Positions 21,480-33,584 of a DNA stretch of 64,000 nt are shown in pieces; positions within the stretch are counted from its first letter, which is position 1; the number at the start of each line of letters is the position of its first letter. The translations under genes and the position numbers were made by a program. The stretch is from Dipteris shenzhenensis (Eukaryota > Polypodiophyta > Polypodiopsida > Gleicheniales). A model generated the notes under the pieces. That model ran no database searches, was not told the origin of the DNA, and saw only the letters and a program-made list of their open reading frames with translations. Where the stretch lies: the NCBI GenBank assembly GCA_047967505.1, contig CM106539.1, one strand, 5' to 3'.

Positions 21480-22508
21480 TGTGATGTTTGGTTGAGAAGT
21501 ATCGTGTTGTTGCCACACAACAAGAGAATTCTGATGAGAAAAGGAAAGAAATCTAGCATCTTCATGCATGCATTATTTGATAACCATCTACTTGAAACGT
21601 TCTCAATTAAAAAACTTTCTACAGGCGTTCTCTATCACTTGAAGATGGATAATGTGATTGACTCCATAAAAGATACTAACATTGCTTGGCAGTTCTCCGA
21701 GAATTTAGCATCTTTTTAGTGTAAACTTGGGACAGTATTCATACATGGGTAAGAGATTATTTGTCGGTGTGAAAACAGTACTTTTACAAAATTCATCAAC
21801 ATAGAATGGGGACATGTGTGTACCATTGATAATGAAATTTTGATTGAGAACATATTAAAGGAATATTTGAAGGAGGGATTAGGACATATCCTTAGAAAAG
21901 AGTTGAGCATTGGTGGGACTTCTACAGATAAGTTAGCTTCATCGACTCCAGCATATATTTGTAAGAAGTTCATTTACGACCAAGCAGTATTAAGGGTATC
22001 TAGCAGGGACTTTGCGAGAGTGGATAACCCAAACATCTTAGACTGACTGATCAAAGATATTCAAAACTTTAACTTGAATATCACTCTGGATTCTAATACT
22101 TTCCCATATGTAATGGCTACGTTCAAATCTCACAAAAACACTTTCAGATCGATTACTAATGCACATCTTTGTATATTCTCGGAATTGGCATCATTAATTA
22201 CTTTTGCATTGCAAGCATGTTTGGATCCCATCATGAATTCATCTAGGGATCTCCAAGAGCAAATTGAATTGGAGGCTAACATTATAGTGAGTGCATTTTG
22301 GATTGTCAGTTCCATATATGAGGTGAAATTGAATTTACCACAAAGTATCCAATCGGTCTTCACTATAGATATAGGTAAATGTTATGAAAATATTCCTTCG
22401 GACAGGAAATATGGGTTGAAGAAAGTGATATCAAAAGTCATTGGCATGGCCTATGGAGGAAAGGGAAAGAGGTATCTGAACCTAAACTGGAATAGGAAAA
22501 AAGACTAG
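21480..22508 (+). pseudogene. RT-like protein, unit 5, internal deletion
   Basis: A deletion of about 225 bp at 21,919 joins LSIGGT directly to STDKLASS. CGA to TGA at about 22,045 stops the frame. It reopens 22,074-22,508 (144 codons) with motif 2 and an intact motif A (TIDIGKCYENIP) to NRKKD. The shared TAA is at about 21,750. Confidence 0.55.
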
Positions 22509-23740
22509 CACAGAGTAGCAAAATACTTACCATTCTAAGACTGACTGAACGAGAAGAGGAAGGGAAGCACACACAAAAAAGGAACTGAGAGCACTAAACA
22601 AGTTTAGGGAGTTGCTAGAGGACTTCGAGAAGTGTGTACAAGTTCAAAAATGGAAGGAGCACAGGTGAGTTATGACCTGGAAATACTCGAGACCTGAGTG
22701 CAAGAGCTAGAACGCGGCCCGTGATCTAGCCCGCGATCTAAATATCGTGCGTTTTATTTGAAAGAGCAAAAGAACAGGAGATGTTCTTATCTTGAGCCGC
22801 ACCGCTAGCAATAGCTTAGTCTTGGAGGGAAAACGAAGATACACTAGCCAAACGGCATTGAGCTCCCCCATCGTTTACAAAGGAGAGACTTCGTTGATGG
22901 ATCCATCCCTTTCGTTTTATTGCACCTCTAACGTATGGAGCGAGGCAGGGAATGCTAGCTAGAACGGGCTCCTCCATGCATACCTTCTCATGTTCCCTTA
23001 TGATACGCTAGTACTTTGTATATGAATGGGTAGAGCACAGAGGGTTGAGGGCGAGATGCATGCCCTATGAGAGCCGAGAGCTAGGATGTGAATTGTTGGC
23101 AATTTATGCAACGACACAGAGCCTCGAGTAGTAACAGACGGCATGGTTATACTCTTTGGAGACAAGACAGAGAAGTCGTATCACCTCCAAGGATGGTAAG
23201 GGTAGCTCTTTTTTGGAGTTTTTGCAGTAGGCATGAATTGATCTAAGAATATCCTTGATATAGTTTAAAGTCTTTGAATCAATCATTTCATTAGTTCATT
23301 AAACAACTTCAAATCTACTGTTTGTAATTGCAAGAATTACACCCCTTTCCCATGTAATTCTCCAAAGTCCCTTAAATCCCAAGTCCTATTGTTCCCCACA
23401 TAACTGGATTAGAGAATATAATAAATCGTTACATTGGCCTTGGTGGAAGTAAAGATTCTGTAATATTACCAACTGAATATAAATTGGAAGGGGACTACAA
23501 GGTGTCCCAATTCATTCATTAATAGTCCTTTTTTTCAAAAATCCCATACAATCAGTTCTGATGGAAGGTGGTAAGATAAAAATTACTGTTCTGCCCAAAA
23601 ACTTGCATAATCACAGCAGTAGCTAGAGATCACTAAGTTGTCTCAAAATCCCATGTTTATGGTATGTATACCCATAAAAAGGACAATCTACTCCCGAAAT
23701 TCTCAGTATTAGCCAAAAGTTCTAAACAAAAAATCAACTA

Positions 23741-24070
23741 ATATCATAGGATGGATGATTATATGCATCTATCCATTCCGTCAGTAGTATATATTGTGTG
23801 CCAGTATCATCTTCAAAAATCTTCATCAGCAAATTTGGTTGAGAAGTGTGCCAACTCACGGGTATCCATCCACAAAAAAGGCAAGTTAGTAGAACAAGGA
23901 CCTTTTAATGTGGGACTGCAGGCTTATGGTACGACCATGGGATTTTGTATATGCTGCACAATTTGCCGGCATTCTTTCCAAACAGGCTACTGAAAGCTGC
24001 CTTCAACTCCTTCCTTTTATTCATGAACGCATGTATGATGTATTTCCATTTATTGATGCATTTTAGCACA
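23741..24070 (-). pseudogene. Module C, unit 6, antisense to RT
   Basis: Degenerate copy; the plus strand 23,751-23,993 is open by chance or as a shadow. Unknown. Confidence 0.25.
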
Positions 24071-24133
24071 CTTAACACAAGAAAATGAAGTTACTAATTG
24101 TCTTGATTTCTTGAAATATGAAGGCTAGTGGTA

Positions 24134-24464
24134 TGTAGGATCCCATAGGATAGAATAGATGCATCTTGCAAGAGGTATGAGAGCACAATGAAATCTCTAT
24201 ATTGATTGTGAGAGAGAAGACTCTCTTTTATAGAAAGGGGGAGAAGGTAATACCTTCCCTACATAGTGGCAATCAGCCCCTACATCAGTGGGAATCAATC
24301 CCTACATCAGTGGGATTGCCTTTGTCTTACATCATCACTTAGGTCACACACTAGACACATCATAGCACTTGATGTGCCTTTGCAACACACACAAACACAC
24401 ATGTGACTCCCCTAGATGCACACATGCACCATAAAGCAAGCCCTTGATCATACTTACCCCAACA
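24134..24464 (-). mobile_element. Solo LTR, about 331 bp
   Basis: It interrupts module D, which is contiguous in every other copy that retains this part. On minus it runs TGTTGGGGTAAGTATG to GGATCCTACA, the TG...CA form of copia LTRs. A TATAAAAG box is at 24,225-24,232 (minus), upstream of a CT-rich stretch. GTATG occurs directly at both edges (24,131-24,135 and 24,465-24,469), overlapping the LTR end by 2 bp, so the exact duplication (3 or 5 bp) is ambiguous. It is unrelated to the 168-bp copia LTR in this window. Confidence 0.8.
24225..24232 (-). promoter_or_regulatory. LTR TATA box
   Basis: TATAAAAG on minus in the solo LTR, about 90 bp from its 3' end; position is typical for an LTR promoter. 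Activity unknown. Confidence 0.5.
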
Positions 24465-24929
24465 GTATGGTTATATTCCGCAAGGCTTCTCTCACATTTC
24501 ACTACATAAAGGAGCTAGTTTTATTAACTGTGAAGAATCTGGAGAAGAACCCCCTTGCTCCTTTATTACCCAACCATCACCAGGAATAATGTGATATGGG
24601 GAACTCATGCTACATTCCCCGGAGACTCTACCCGCTTGAGCATATGGATCTCGAGCTAGAGGGAGATCAGTGGGACGCATTGGATATACCAGGGGATGGG
24701 GATGCACATCATACTACTCACCTAGAGACCACTATTCCTGTAAGATGATTGAATGGCAACCCCCGGTGGAGAGTTCAGTACATTTGGATAGCTCGAATTC
24801 CCAGGTACAGCCATCAAAGATCTTGAGAAGGGGTAAGACCATGTCATACACTATTACAAAGAACAAGAGTCTTCCTGTATGACATCTGCTCTATGATGAC
24901 CAGGATGGATTGATGGCAGGTATGTGATG

Positions 24930-25937
24930 TTTGGTTGAGAAGTATGGTGCTATTGCCACACAATAGGAGAATTCTGATGAGTAAAGAAAAGAAATCTAGC
25001 ATCTTCATGCATGCATTATTTGATAACCCTCTACTTGAAACATTCTCAATTAAAAAACTTTTTATAGACGTTCTCTATCACCAGAAGATGGATAATGTGA
25101 TTGACTCCATAAAAGATACTAACATTACTTGGCAGTTCTCCAAGAATTTAGCATAGAATGGGGACATGTGTGTACCATTGATATTGAAATTGTGATTGAG
25201 AACACATTAAAGGAATATTTGAAGAAGGGATTAGGACATATCCTTAAAAAACAGTTGAGCATTGGTGGGACACTAAATGTGTTATAAATGATCTGGAACC
25301 AAGTGATCACACTCAGTGTCGAGTTGTTGGAAATATTGAACCCAATGGGAAGGAAATTCAGATTATTTTGCACTAACTATTTGGAAAAACTAGCAGAGAG
25401 AAAGAAACTAAACATTGTGGGAAGTAGGGATCCCTTAAAGAGGCCGTCTGTAATGAAGGAAGTGAGGAGACTAACAAGATCCCTCCTTAGTGCTTCTACA
25501 GATAAGTCAGCTTCGTCGACTCCAGCATATATTTGTAAGAAGTTCATTTACGAGCAAGCAGTATTAAGGGTATCCAGCAGGGACTTCGCGAGAGTGGATC
25601 ACCCAGACATCTTAGACCGATTGGTCAAAGATATTCAAAATTTTAACTTGAATATTACTATGGATTCTCATACTTTCCCATATCTAATGGCTACTTTCAA
25701 AGCTCACAAAAACACTTTCAGATGGATTACTAATGCACACCTTTGTATATTCTCGGAATTGGCATCATTAATTACTTTTGCATTACAAGCATGTTTGGAT
25801 CCCATCATGAATTCATCTAGGGATCTCCAAGAGCAAATTGAATTGGAGGCTAACATTAGAGTGAGTGCATTGTCACTTCCATATACGAGGTGAAATTGAA
25901 TTTACCACAAAGTATCCAATCGATATTCACTATAGAA
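24930..25937 (+). pseudogene. RT-like protein, unit 6, truncated before motif A
   Basis: A deletion at about 25,154 removes the TAA segment together with the KPG.VFI codons. Core open 25,288-25,893 (201 codons) through STDK and K.HK..FRWI. At 25,937 a deletion joins ATTCACTATAG to connector, removing motif A and the KKD end. Confidence 0.5.
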
Positions 25938-27334
25938 GAGGAAGGGCAGCACACACAAAAAAGGAACTGAGAGCACTAAACAAGGTTAGGGAGTTGCTAG
26001 AGGACTCCAAGAAGTGTGGACAAGTTCAAAAATGGAAGGAGCACAGGTGAATTATGACTTGGAAATACTCGAGACTGACTACAAGAGCCAGACAGAATGT
26101 GGCCCACGATCTAAATATTGTGTGTTTTATTTGAAAGAGCAGAAGAATAGGAGACGTTCTTATTTTGAGCCGCACCACTAGCAATAGCTTAGTCTTATAG
26201 GGAAAGCGAAGATACGCTAGCCAAATGGCAGTGAGCTCCCCCATCATTTATGAAGGAGAGACCTCGTTGACGGATCCATCCCTTCCATTTTATTGCACCT
26301 CTAATGTATGGAGCGAGGTAGGGAATGCTAGCTAGAATGGGCTCCTCCATGCATACCTTCTCATGTTCCCTTACGATACGCTAGTCGTCTGTATATCAAT
26401 GGGTAGAGCACAGAGGGTTAGACGGTAATTCTCAATTGCCGAACTCAGTAACGATTCGTTGAGTACCTCGGTGGGATACAAGGAAGCAAAGGTAATCCCT
26501 AGATACTCCATAGGAGTGGCGGACCTAGCACGACGGAAACGCGATGTCCCTAACATAAAGCCATACAAGTTGATCTAGTCGTCTGGACGTTCAGTCGAGA
26601 TTACGTCAGCCAAGCAGCTCTATAATGGTTGAGGGCGAGATGCATGCCCTATGAGAGCCGAGAGCTAGGATGTCAATTGCTGGCAATTTATGCAATGACA
26701 CAGAGCCTCGAGTAGTAATAGACGGCATGGTTATACTCTTTGGAGACACGACAGAGAAGTCGTATCACATCCAAGAATGATGGTAAGGGTCCTATACACT
26801 CGGTATATGTCTATAAGATATGTTTATTCCATTCGTTCTTCATGCATCACTCCTATTTGTTATATTTATTAAAAGGAATGATTACTGCCACTTATTGGTT
26901 ATTATTATTTACCTTGTATTATTACCATTTACGGAATATGTTTGGGAGTTCAACGAGTGTCAAAATATGAAATATTACAAGTCAAGTTGGGGGACATGGA
27001 TAACAACTGTGTGCTAGCATCCTCCAAACATCTGCACTTGATATAAGGTCTCCCAACATTGAAGATATCATTCAGGTACTTAGGAGTCCTCCTTTCTATT
27101 TCTGAAATCCGGCTCTTACACCTCCCAAAAACACCCACGGAGGAAGGGCATCTGCCTGTAGCAAATGCTGACATCGAGCATAAGTTTGAACGAGGGTGGC
27201 TATGTGTGATGCTAATATTGAAGCTCTACGCTTGGGTTTTTGCTTCCATTTTCAATGCTTTAGATGATTCAACAAGATCAGCCAAAAAAATCCACATATT
27301 TGGTGCAAAGGGTAATAAATTCATATCATGAAGT

Positions 27335-27990
27335 TCCCAAACTTTGTTTTATCATATGCCAACAATTCAGCTTCCAATACCTGTGGAGGGAAATAAGGGT
27401 TAGTATATGTATGCGTAGAGCTCTTTTTTGGAGTGATTGCAGTAGTAGGCATGAGTTGATCTCATATTATTGTCTCTTATACATCCTTTGATAGACCCTC
27501 AAGATCACAGAAACTATGCTGTGTTGTGTTGGAAGAGGACCCTTTTGCTAAAGGAAAGCATTTCAGGCCCAAACTATCCAGGGACAAAGGTCCTACTAGG
27601 GGAGGGAGATTGGAATACATAAAGAGGTCCCTCGTTGTTTTAGGAGACTACTCTGCAAATTCCACCAAAGCAATATTATCTTCCTCCATTAATTGGTCCA
27701 AAGACAAAGATAGCTGATTGATCACCTCCAAAATTTTATCTGTATTGCGCTCTCCAATCACTAAAATTCTTCACCAATCATTGATGGACAGTAGCATAAC
27801 CAGTAGTTTATTTGACTCAGGGTGCTCTTTGATTTCCTGCATATCTATGGCAACGATTCTGTCATGGACTCTTTTATTCAGCATAGTCATAATGGCCTGG
27901 CATCCAAGTGATGGGGCGGGTAGCGAACCCACATACCCAAGAGCCATCAAATCCTTGTGACACAAAGAGGCCTACTAGTCAAAGCCAAGT
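27335..27990 (-). pseudogene. Module A, unit 7
   Basis: Open 27,771-27,965 (WHKDLMALGY to LLSINDW), then a stop at the same Trp position as unit 5 and further stops. The remainder is legible to the end. Confidence 0.4.
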
Positions 27991-28594
27991 CCAACCATTA
28001 GTCATGAGAATTTTCTTACCTCACAATGGTTAGGCTAGTGTGTGTTTCAACCTACATTTCTACTACTCTTTATCATATCTCAATCCAACATCCTTGATAT
28101 AATCTAAAGTCTTTGAATCAATCATTTTATTAGTTCATTAAACAACTTCAAATCTACTATTTGTAATTGCAAGAATTACACCCCTTCCCCATGTAATTCT
28201 CCAAAGTCCCTTAAATCCCAAGTCCTATTATTCCCCACACAAGTGGATCATAGAATAATCGTTACATTGGCCTTCATAGAGATAAAGATTCCGTAATATT
28301 AGCAATTGAATATAAATTGGAAGGGGACTACAAGGTGTCCCAATTCATTCATTAGCAGTCCTCCTTTTTTCCAAAAATCCCATACAATCAGTTCTGATGG
28401 AAGGTGGTAAGATAAAAATTACTATTCTGCCCAAAAACTTGCATAATCACAGCAGTAGCTAGAGATCATTGAGTTGTCTCAAAATCCCATGTTTATGGTA
28501 TGTATAGCCATAAAATGGACAATCTACTCCCGAAATTCTCAATATTAGCCAAAAGTTTTAAACAAAAAATCAACTAATATCATAGGATGGATGA

Positions 28595-28917
28595 TTATAT
28601 GCATCTAGCCATTCCGCCGATAGTATATAGTGTGCCAGTATCATCTTCAGAAACCTTCATCAGCAAATTTGGTTGAGAAGTGTGCCAATTCACGCGCTTC
28701 CATCCACAAAAAAGGCATGTTAGAACAAGGACTTTTAATGTGGGACTGCAGCTTATGGTACGACCATGTGATTTTGTATATGCTGCACAATTTGCTGGCA
28801 TTCTTTCCAAACAGGCTACTGAAAGCTGCCTTTAACTCCTTCCTTTTATTCATGAAGGCATGTATGATGTATTGCCATTTATTGATGCATTTTAGCACAC
28901 TTAACACAAGAAAATGA
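28595..28917 (-). pseudogene. Module C, unit 7, antisense to RT
   Basis: Open 28,647-28,907 (86 codons). A small indel here keeps KCINKWQYIIHAFMNKRKEL, LFGKN and FLWMEARELAHFSTKFADEGF in one frame. This copy therefore best shows the likely original C-terminal part of module C. No known domain. Confidence 0.4.
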
Positions 28918-28950
28918 AGTTACTAATTGTCTTGATTTCTTGAAATATGA

Positions 28951-29245
28951 AGCATATGCATCTCGAGCTAGAGGGAGATCAGCGGGATGCATCGGATATA
29001 GCAGGGGATGGGGATGCACGTCATACTACTCAGCTAGAGACCACTATTCCCATAAGATGAATTAATGGCGACCCCCAACGGAGAGTTTAGTACATTTGGA
29101 TAGCTCGGATTCTCAGGTACGGCCATCAAAGGTCTTGAGAGGGGGTAATAGCTCGGATTCCCAGGTACGGCCATGAAAGGTCTTGAGAGGGGGTAAGACC
29201 ATGTCATACACTGATACAAAGAACAAGAATCTTCTTGTATGACAT
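28951..29245 (+). pseudogene. Module D, unit 7, N-terminal deletion, 48-bp duplication
   Basis: A deletion after GAAATATGAAG removes the first 80 or so codons. The tandem SDSQVRPSKVLRG segment is at about 29,100-29,200. Confidence 0.35.
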
Positions 29246-29279
29246 CTGCTCTATGATGACAATGATTGATTGATGGCAG

Positions 29280-30535
29280 GTATGTGATGTTTGGTTGAGA
29301 AGTATCGTGCTGTTGCCACACAAGAGGAGAATTGTGATGAGTAAAGAAAAGAAATCTAGCATCTTCATGCATGCATTATTTGATAACCCTCTACTTGAAA
29401 CGTTCTCAATTGAAAAACTTTCTATAGACGTTCTCTATCACCAGAAGATGCATAATGTGATAAACTCCATAAAAGATACTAACATTGCTTGGCAGTTCTC
29501 TGAGAATTTAACATCTTTACTGCATAAACATTGGACAGTATTCATAGATGGGTAAGAGATTATGAGTCGGTGTGAAAACAATACTTTTATAAAATTCATT
29601 AACATAGAATGGGGACATGTGTGTACCATTGATAATCAAATTGTGATTGAGAACACATTAAAGGAATATTTGAAGAAAGGACTAGGACGTATCCTTAGAA
29701 AACAGTTGAGCATTGGTGGGACACTGAATGTGTTATATATGATATGGAACCAAGTGATCACACTGAGTCCTGAGTTGTTGGAAATATTGAACCCAATGGA
29801 GAGGGAATTCAGATTATTTTGCAGTAACTATTTGGAAAAACTAGCGGAGAGAAAGAAACTAAACATTGTGGGAAGTAGGGATCCCTTAAAGATGCCGTCT
29901 GTAATGAAGGAAGTGAGGAGACTAACAAGATCCCTTCTTAGTGCTTCTAGAGATAAGTCAGCTTCGTCCACTCCAGCATATATTTGTAAGAAGTTCATTT
30001 ATGACCAAGCAGTATTAAGGGTATCCTGCAGGGACTTCACGACAGTGGATAACCCAGACATCTTAGACCGACTGGTCAAAGATATTCAAAACTTTAACTT
30101 GAATATTACTCTGGATTCTCATACTTTCCCATATGTAATGGCTACTTTCAAATCTCACAAAAACACTTTCAGATGGATTACTAATGCACACCTTTGTATA
30201 TTCTCGGAATTGGCATCATTAATTACTTTTGCATTACAAGCATGTTTGGATCCCATCATGAATTCATCTAGGGATCTCCAAGAGCAAAGTGAATTGGAGG
30301 CTAACATTACAGTGAGTGCATTTTGGATTGTTAGTTCCATATACGAGGTGAAATTGAATTTACCACAAAGTATCCAATCGGTCTTCACTGTAGATATGTA
30401 AATGTTATGAAAATATCCCTTTGGACGGGAAATATGGGTTGAAGAAAGTGATATCAGAAGTCATCAGCATGGCCTATGGAGGAAAGGGAAAGAGGTATGT
30501 GAACCTAAGCTGGAATAGGAAAAAAGACTAGCGCT
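29280..30535 (+). pseudogene. RT-like protein, unit 7; longest frame (279 codons, 29,562-30,401)
   Basis: The N-terminal block 29,295-29,555 ends at the shared TAA in GGGTAAGAG. The frame reopens at 29,562 and runs uninterrupted through TFIKFINIEWGHV, LSIGGTLNVLYMIWNQV, the DKSASSTPAYICKKF block, FPYVMATFKSHKNTFRWI and WIVSSIYEV. A 2-nt deletion inside motif A (VDM-stop in place of TDIGKCYE) ends it. The two frames differ only by the single TAA, so this copy shows how much of the ancestral protein (about 365 codons) was once continuous. Confidence 0.6.
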
Positions 30536-31330
30536 GAGTAGCAAAATACTCACCATTCTAAGACTAACTGAACGAGAAGAGGAAGGGCAACACACACAAA
30601 AAAGGAATTGAGAGCACTGAACAAGTTTAAGGAGTTGCTAGAGGACTCTGAGTGAGAGCCAAGAGCTAAGATGTCAATTGCTGGCAATTTATGCAATGAC
30701 ATAGAGCCTCGAGTAGTAACAGACGGCATGGTTATACTCTTTGGAGACACGACAGAGAAGTCATATCACCTCGAAGGATGATGGTAAGGGTCCTATACGC
30801 TCGGTATATCTCTATAAGATATGTATATACCGTCATTCTTCACGAGTCACTCCTATTTGTTATATTTATTAAAAGGAATGATTACTGCCACTTACTGGTT
30901 ATTATTATTTATCTTGTATTATTACCATTTACGGAATATGTTTGGGAGTCCAACAAGTGCCAAAATATGAAATATTACAAGTCAAGTTGGGGGACATGGA
31001 TAACAACTGTGTGCTAGCATCCTCCAAACATCTGCACTTGATATAAGGTCTCCCAACATTGAAGATATCATTCAGGTGCTTAGGAGTGCTCCTTTCTGTT
31101 TTTGAAATCTGGCTCTTACACCTCCCAAAAACACCCACGGGGAAGGGCATCTGCCTGTAGCAAATGCTGACATCGTGCATAAGTTTGAATGATGGTGACT
31201 ATGTGTGATGCTAATATTGAAGCTCTACGCTTGACTTTTTGCTTCCATTTTCAATGCTTTACATGATTCAACAAGATCGGCCAGAAAAATCCACATATCT
31301 GGTGCAAAGGGTGCTAATAAATTCATATCA

Positions 31331-32125
31331 TGAAGTTCCCAAACTTTGTTTTATCATATGCCAACAATTCAGCTTCCAATACCTGTGGAGGGAAATAAGG
31401 GTTAGTGTATGTATGCGTAGAGCTCTTTTTTGGAGTGATTGTAGTAGGCATGAGTTGATCTGAGAATATTGTCTCTTATACATCCTCTGATAGACCCTCA
31501 AGATCACAGAAACTATGCTGTGTTGTATTGGAAGAGGACCCTTTCGGTAAAGGAAAGCATTTTAGGCCCAAACTATCCAGGGACAAAGGTCCTGCTGGGG
31601 GACATAGACTGCTAGTCCTGCAGTCAAGCCGCTGCCACCTCTTGCAGTTAAATGTCTGCACAACTTTGCCTGCGCATCTTCACCTGCCATGTGTCTTGTA
31701 TTTATTCGAACTAGCAATTTTACTGCTCAGGCTCGCGTTCTGCCAGAGTGTCACCCACGGTTGCTCAGTGCTAAGTAGTGAGCTGCTCTCTCTGCAAATT
31801 CCACCAAAGCAATATTATCTTCCTCCATTAATTGGTCCAAAGACAAAGATAGCTGATTGATCACCTCCAAAATTTTATCTGTATTGCCCTTTCCAATCAC
31901 TAAAATTCTGCACCAATCATTGATGTCCGGGACAGTAGCATAACCATTAGTTTATTTGACTTAGGGTGCTCTTTGATTTCCTGCATATCTATGGCAACGA
32001 TTCTGTCATGGACTCTTTTATTCAGCCTAGACATAATGGCCTGGCATCCAAGTGATGGGGCGGATAGCAGACCCACATACCCAAGAGCCATCAAATCTTT
32101 GTGCCACAAAGAGGCCTGCTAGTCA
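31331..32125 (-). pseudogene. Module A, unit 8, disrupted
   Basis: The C-terminal part (LSLDSLGLKCFPLPKG to SEDV) is open at 31,476-31,661 and the N-terminal WHKDLMALGY part at 31,900-32,109. The middle is replaced by unrelated sequence at 31,604-31,786. Confidence 0.4.
31604..31786. other. Foreign 180-bp block replacing part of module A
   Basis: In all other copies GCTGGGGGAGGGAGATTGG continues for about 48 bp to CTCTGCAAATTCC. Here those 48 bp are replaced by about 183 bp that are richer in G+C and match nothing else in the window. Ends show no inverted repeat or target duplication, so it looks like filler DNA at a repaired break. Confidence 0.7.
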
Positions 32126-32744
32126 AAGCCAAGTCCAACCATTAGTCATGAGAATTTTCTTACCTCACAATGGTTAGCCTAGTGTGTGCTTCAACCTACA
32201 TTTCTACTACTCTTTATCATATCTCAATCCAACATCCTTGATATACTTTATAGTCTTTGAATCAATCATTTCATTAGTTCATTAAACAACTTCAAATCTA
32301 CTGTTTGTAATTGCAAGAATTACACCCCTTCCCCATGTAATTCTCCAAAGTCCCTTAAATCCCAAGTCCTATTGTTCCCCACACAACTGGATCATAGAAT
32401 ATTATAAATCGTTACATTGGCCTTGCTGGAAGTAAAGATTCCATAATATTAGCAACTGAATATAAATTGCAAGGGGACTACAAGGTGTCCCAATTCATTC
32501 ATTAGGAGTCCTCCTTTTTTCCAAAAATCCCATGCAATCAGTTCTGATGGAAGGTGGTAAGATAAAAATTACTGTTCTGCCCAAAAACTTGCATAATCAC
32601 AGCAGTAGCTAGAGATCACTAAGTTGTCTCAAAATCCCATGTTTATGGTATGTATACCCATAAAAAGGACAATCTACTCCTGAAATTCTCAGTATTATCC
32701 AAAAGTTGTAAACAAAAAATCAACTAATATCATAGGATGGATGA

Positions 32745-33065
32745 TTATATGCATCTATCCATTCCGCCGGTAGTATATAGTGTGCCAGTATCATCTTGTG
32801 AAACCTTCATCAGCAAATCTGTTTGAGAAGTGTACCAACTCACGCGCATCCATCCACAAAAAAGGCAAGTTAGAACAAGGACCTTTAAATGTGGGACTGT
32901 AGGCTTATGGTACGACCATGTGATTTTGTATATGCTGCATAATTTGCCGGCATTCTTTCCAAACAAGCTACTGAAAGCTGCCCTCAACTCATTCCTTTAA
33001 TTCATGAAGGCATGTATGATGTATTTCCATTTATTGATGCATTTTAGCACACTTAACACAAGAAA
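32745..33065 (-). pseudogene. Module C, unit 8, antisense to RT
   Basis: Open 32,745-32,987 (80 codons) from LFGKNAGKLCSIYKI through SEDDTGTLYTTGGMDRCI. The first part is shifted. Confidence 0.35.
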
Positions 33066-33099
33066 ATGAAGTTACTAATTTGTCTTGATTTCTTGAAAT

Positions 33100-33545
33100 A
33101 TGAAGGCTAGTGGTATGGTTATATTCCGCAAGGCTTCTCTCACATTTCACTACATAAGGGAGCTAGTTTTATTAACTGTGAAGAATTTGGAGAAGAACCC
33201 CCTTGCTCCTTTATTACCCCAACCATCACCAGGAGTAATGTCATATGGGGAACTCATGCTACGGTCCCCACAGACACTACCTGCTAGAGCATATGCATCG
33301 GATATACCAGAGGACGGGAATGCACATCATACCACTCACCTAGAGACCACTATTCCCGTAAGATGATTGAATGGCGACCCCCGGCGGAGAGTTCAGTACA
33401 TTTGGATAGCTCAGATTCCCAGGTATGGCCATCAAAGGTCTTGAGAGGGGGTAATAGCTTAGATTCCCAGGTATGGCCATGAAAGGTCTTGAGAGGGGGT
33501 AAGACCATGTCATACACTGATACAAAGAACAAGAATCTTCCTGTA
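33100..33545 (+). pseudogene. Module D, unit 8, 48-bp duplication
   Basis: MKASGMVIF frame 33,100-33,366 with a deletion at about 33,299 that removes the SRARGRSAG codons. Tandem 48-bp segment at about 33,410-33,505. The opposite strand is open over 33,340-33,627. Confidence 0.35.
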
Positions 33546-33584
33546 CGACATCTCCTCTATGATGACAATGATTGATTGATGGCA

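Larger units (their letters stand above)
19331..23203 (+). repeat. Array unit 5 (RT on plus)
   Basis: Module A (minus) 19,331-19,985, AT-rich spacer 19,986-20,620 with no gene, C 20,621-20,935, D 20,962-21,440, RT-like 21,480-22,508, connector 22,509-23,203 with an internal deletion at about 23,046. First unit on the left to carry the duplicated 48-bp segment in D. Confidence 0.8.
24119..24885 (+). pseudogene. Module D, unit 6, split by a solo LTR
   Basis: MKASGM is cut after the fifth codon or so by the insertion at 24,134-24,464. The rest continues from 24,465 with several shifts, and the YYSPRDHYS block is open at 24,670-24,882. Single 48-bp segment. Confidence 0.4.
23204..27334 (+). repeat. 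Array unit 6 (RT on plus)
   Basis: Only about 50 bp of module A remain (23,204-23,252). AT-rich spacer 23,253-23,740, C 23,741-24,070, D 24,119-24,885 split by a solo LTR, RT-like 24,930-25,937, connector 25,938-27,334. D has the single 48-bp segment, so this older-type unit lies among younger ones. Confidence 0.75.
27335..30535 (+). repeat. Array unit 7 (modules A to F)
   Basis: Module A (minus) 27,335-27,990, AT-rich spacer 27,991-28,594 with no gene, C 28,595-28,917, shortened D 28,951-29,245, RT-like 29,280-30,535. Its connector (30,536-31,330) has a deletion at 30,652 that removes about 600 bp. Confidence 0.8.
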
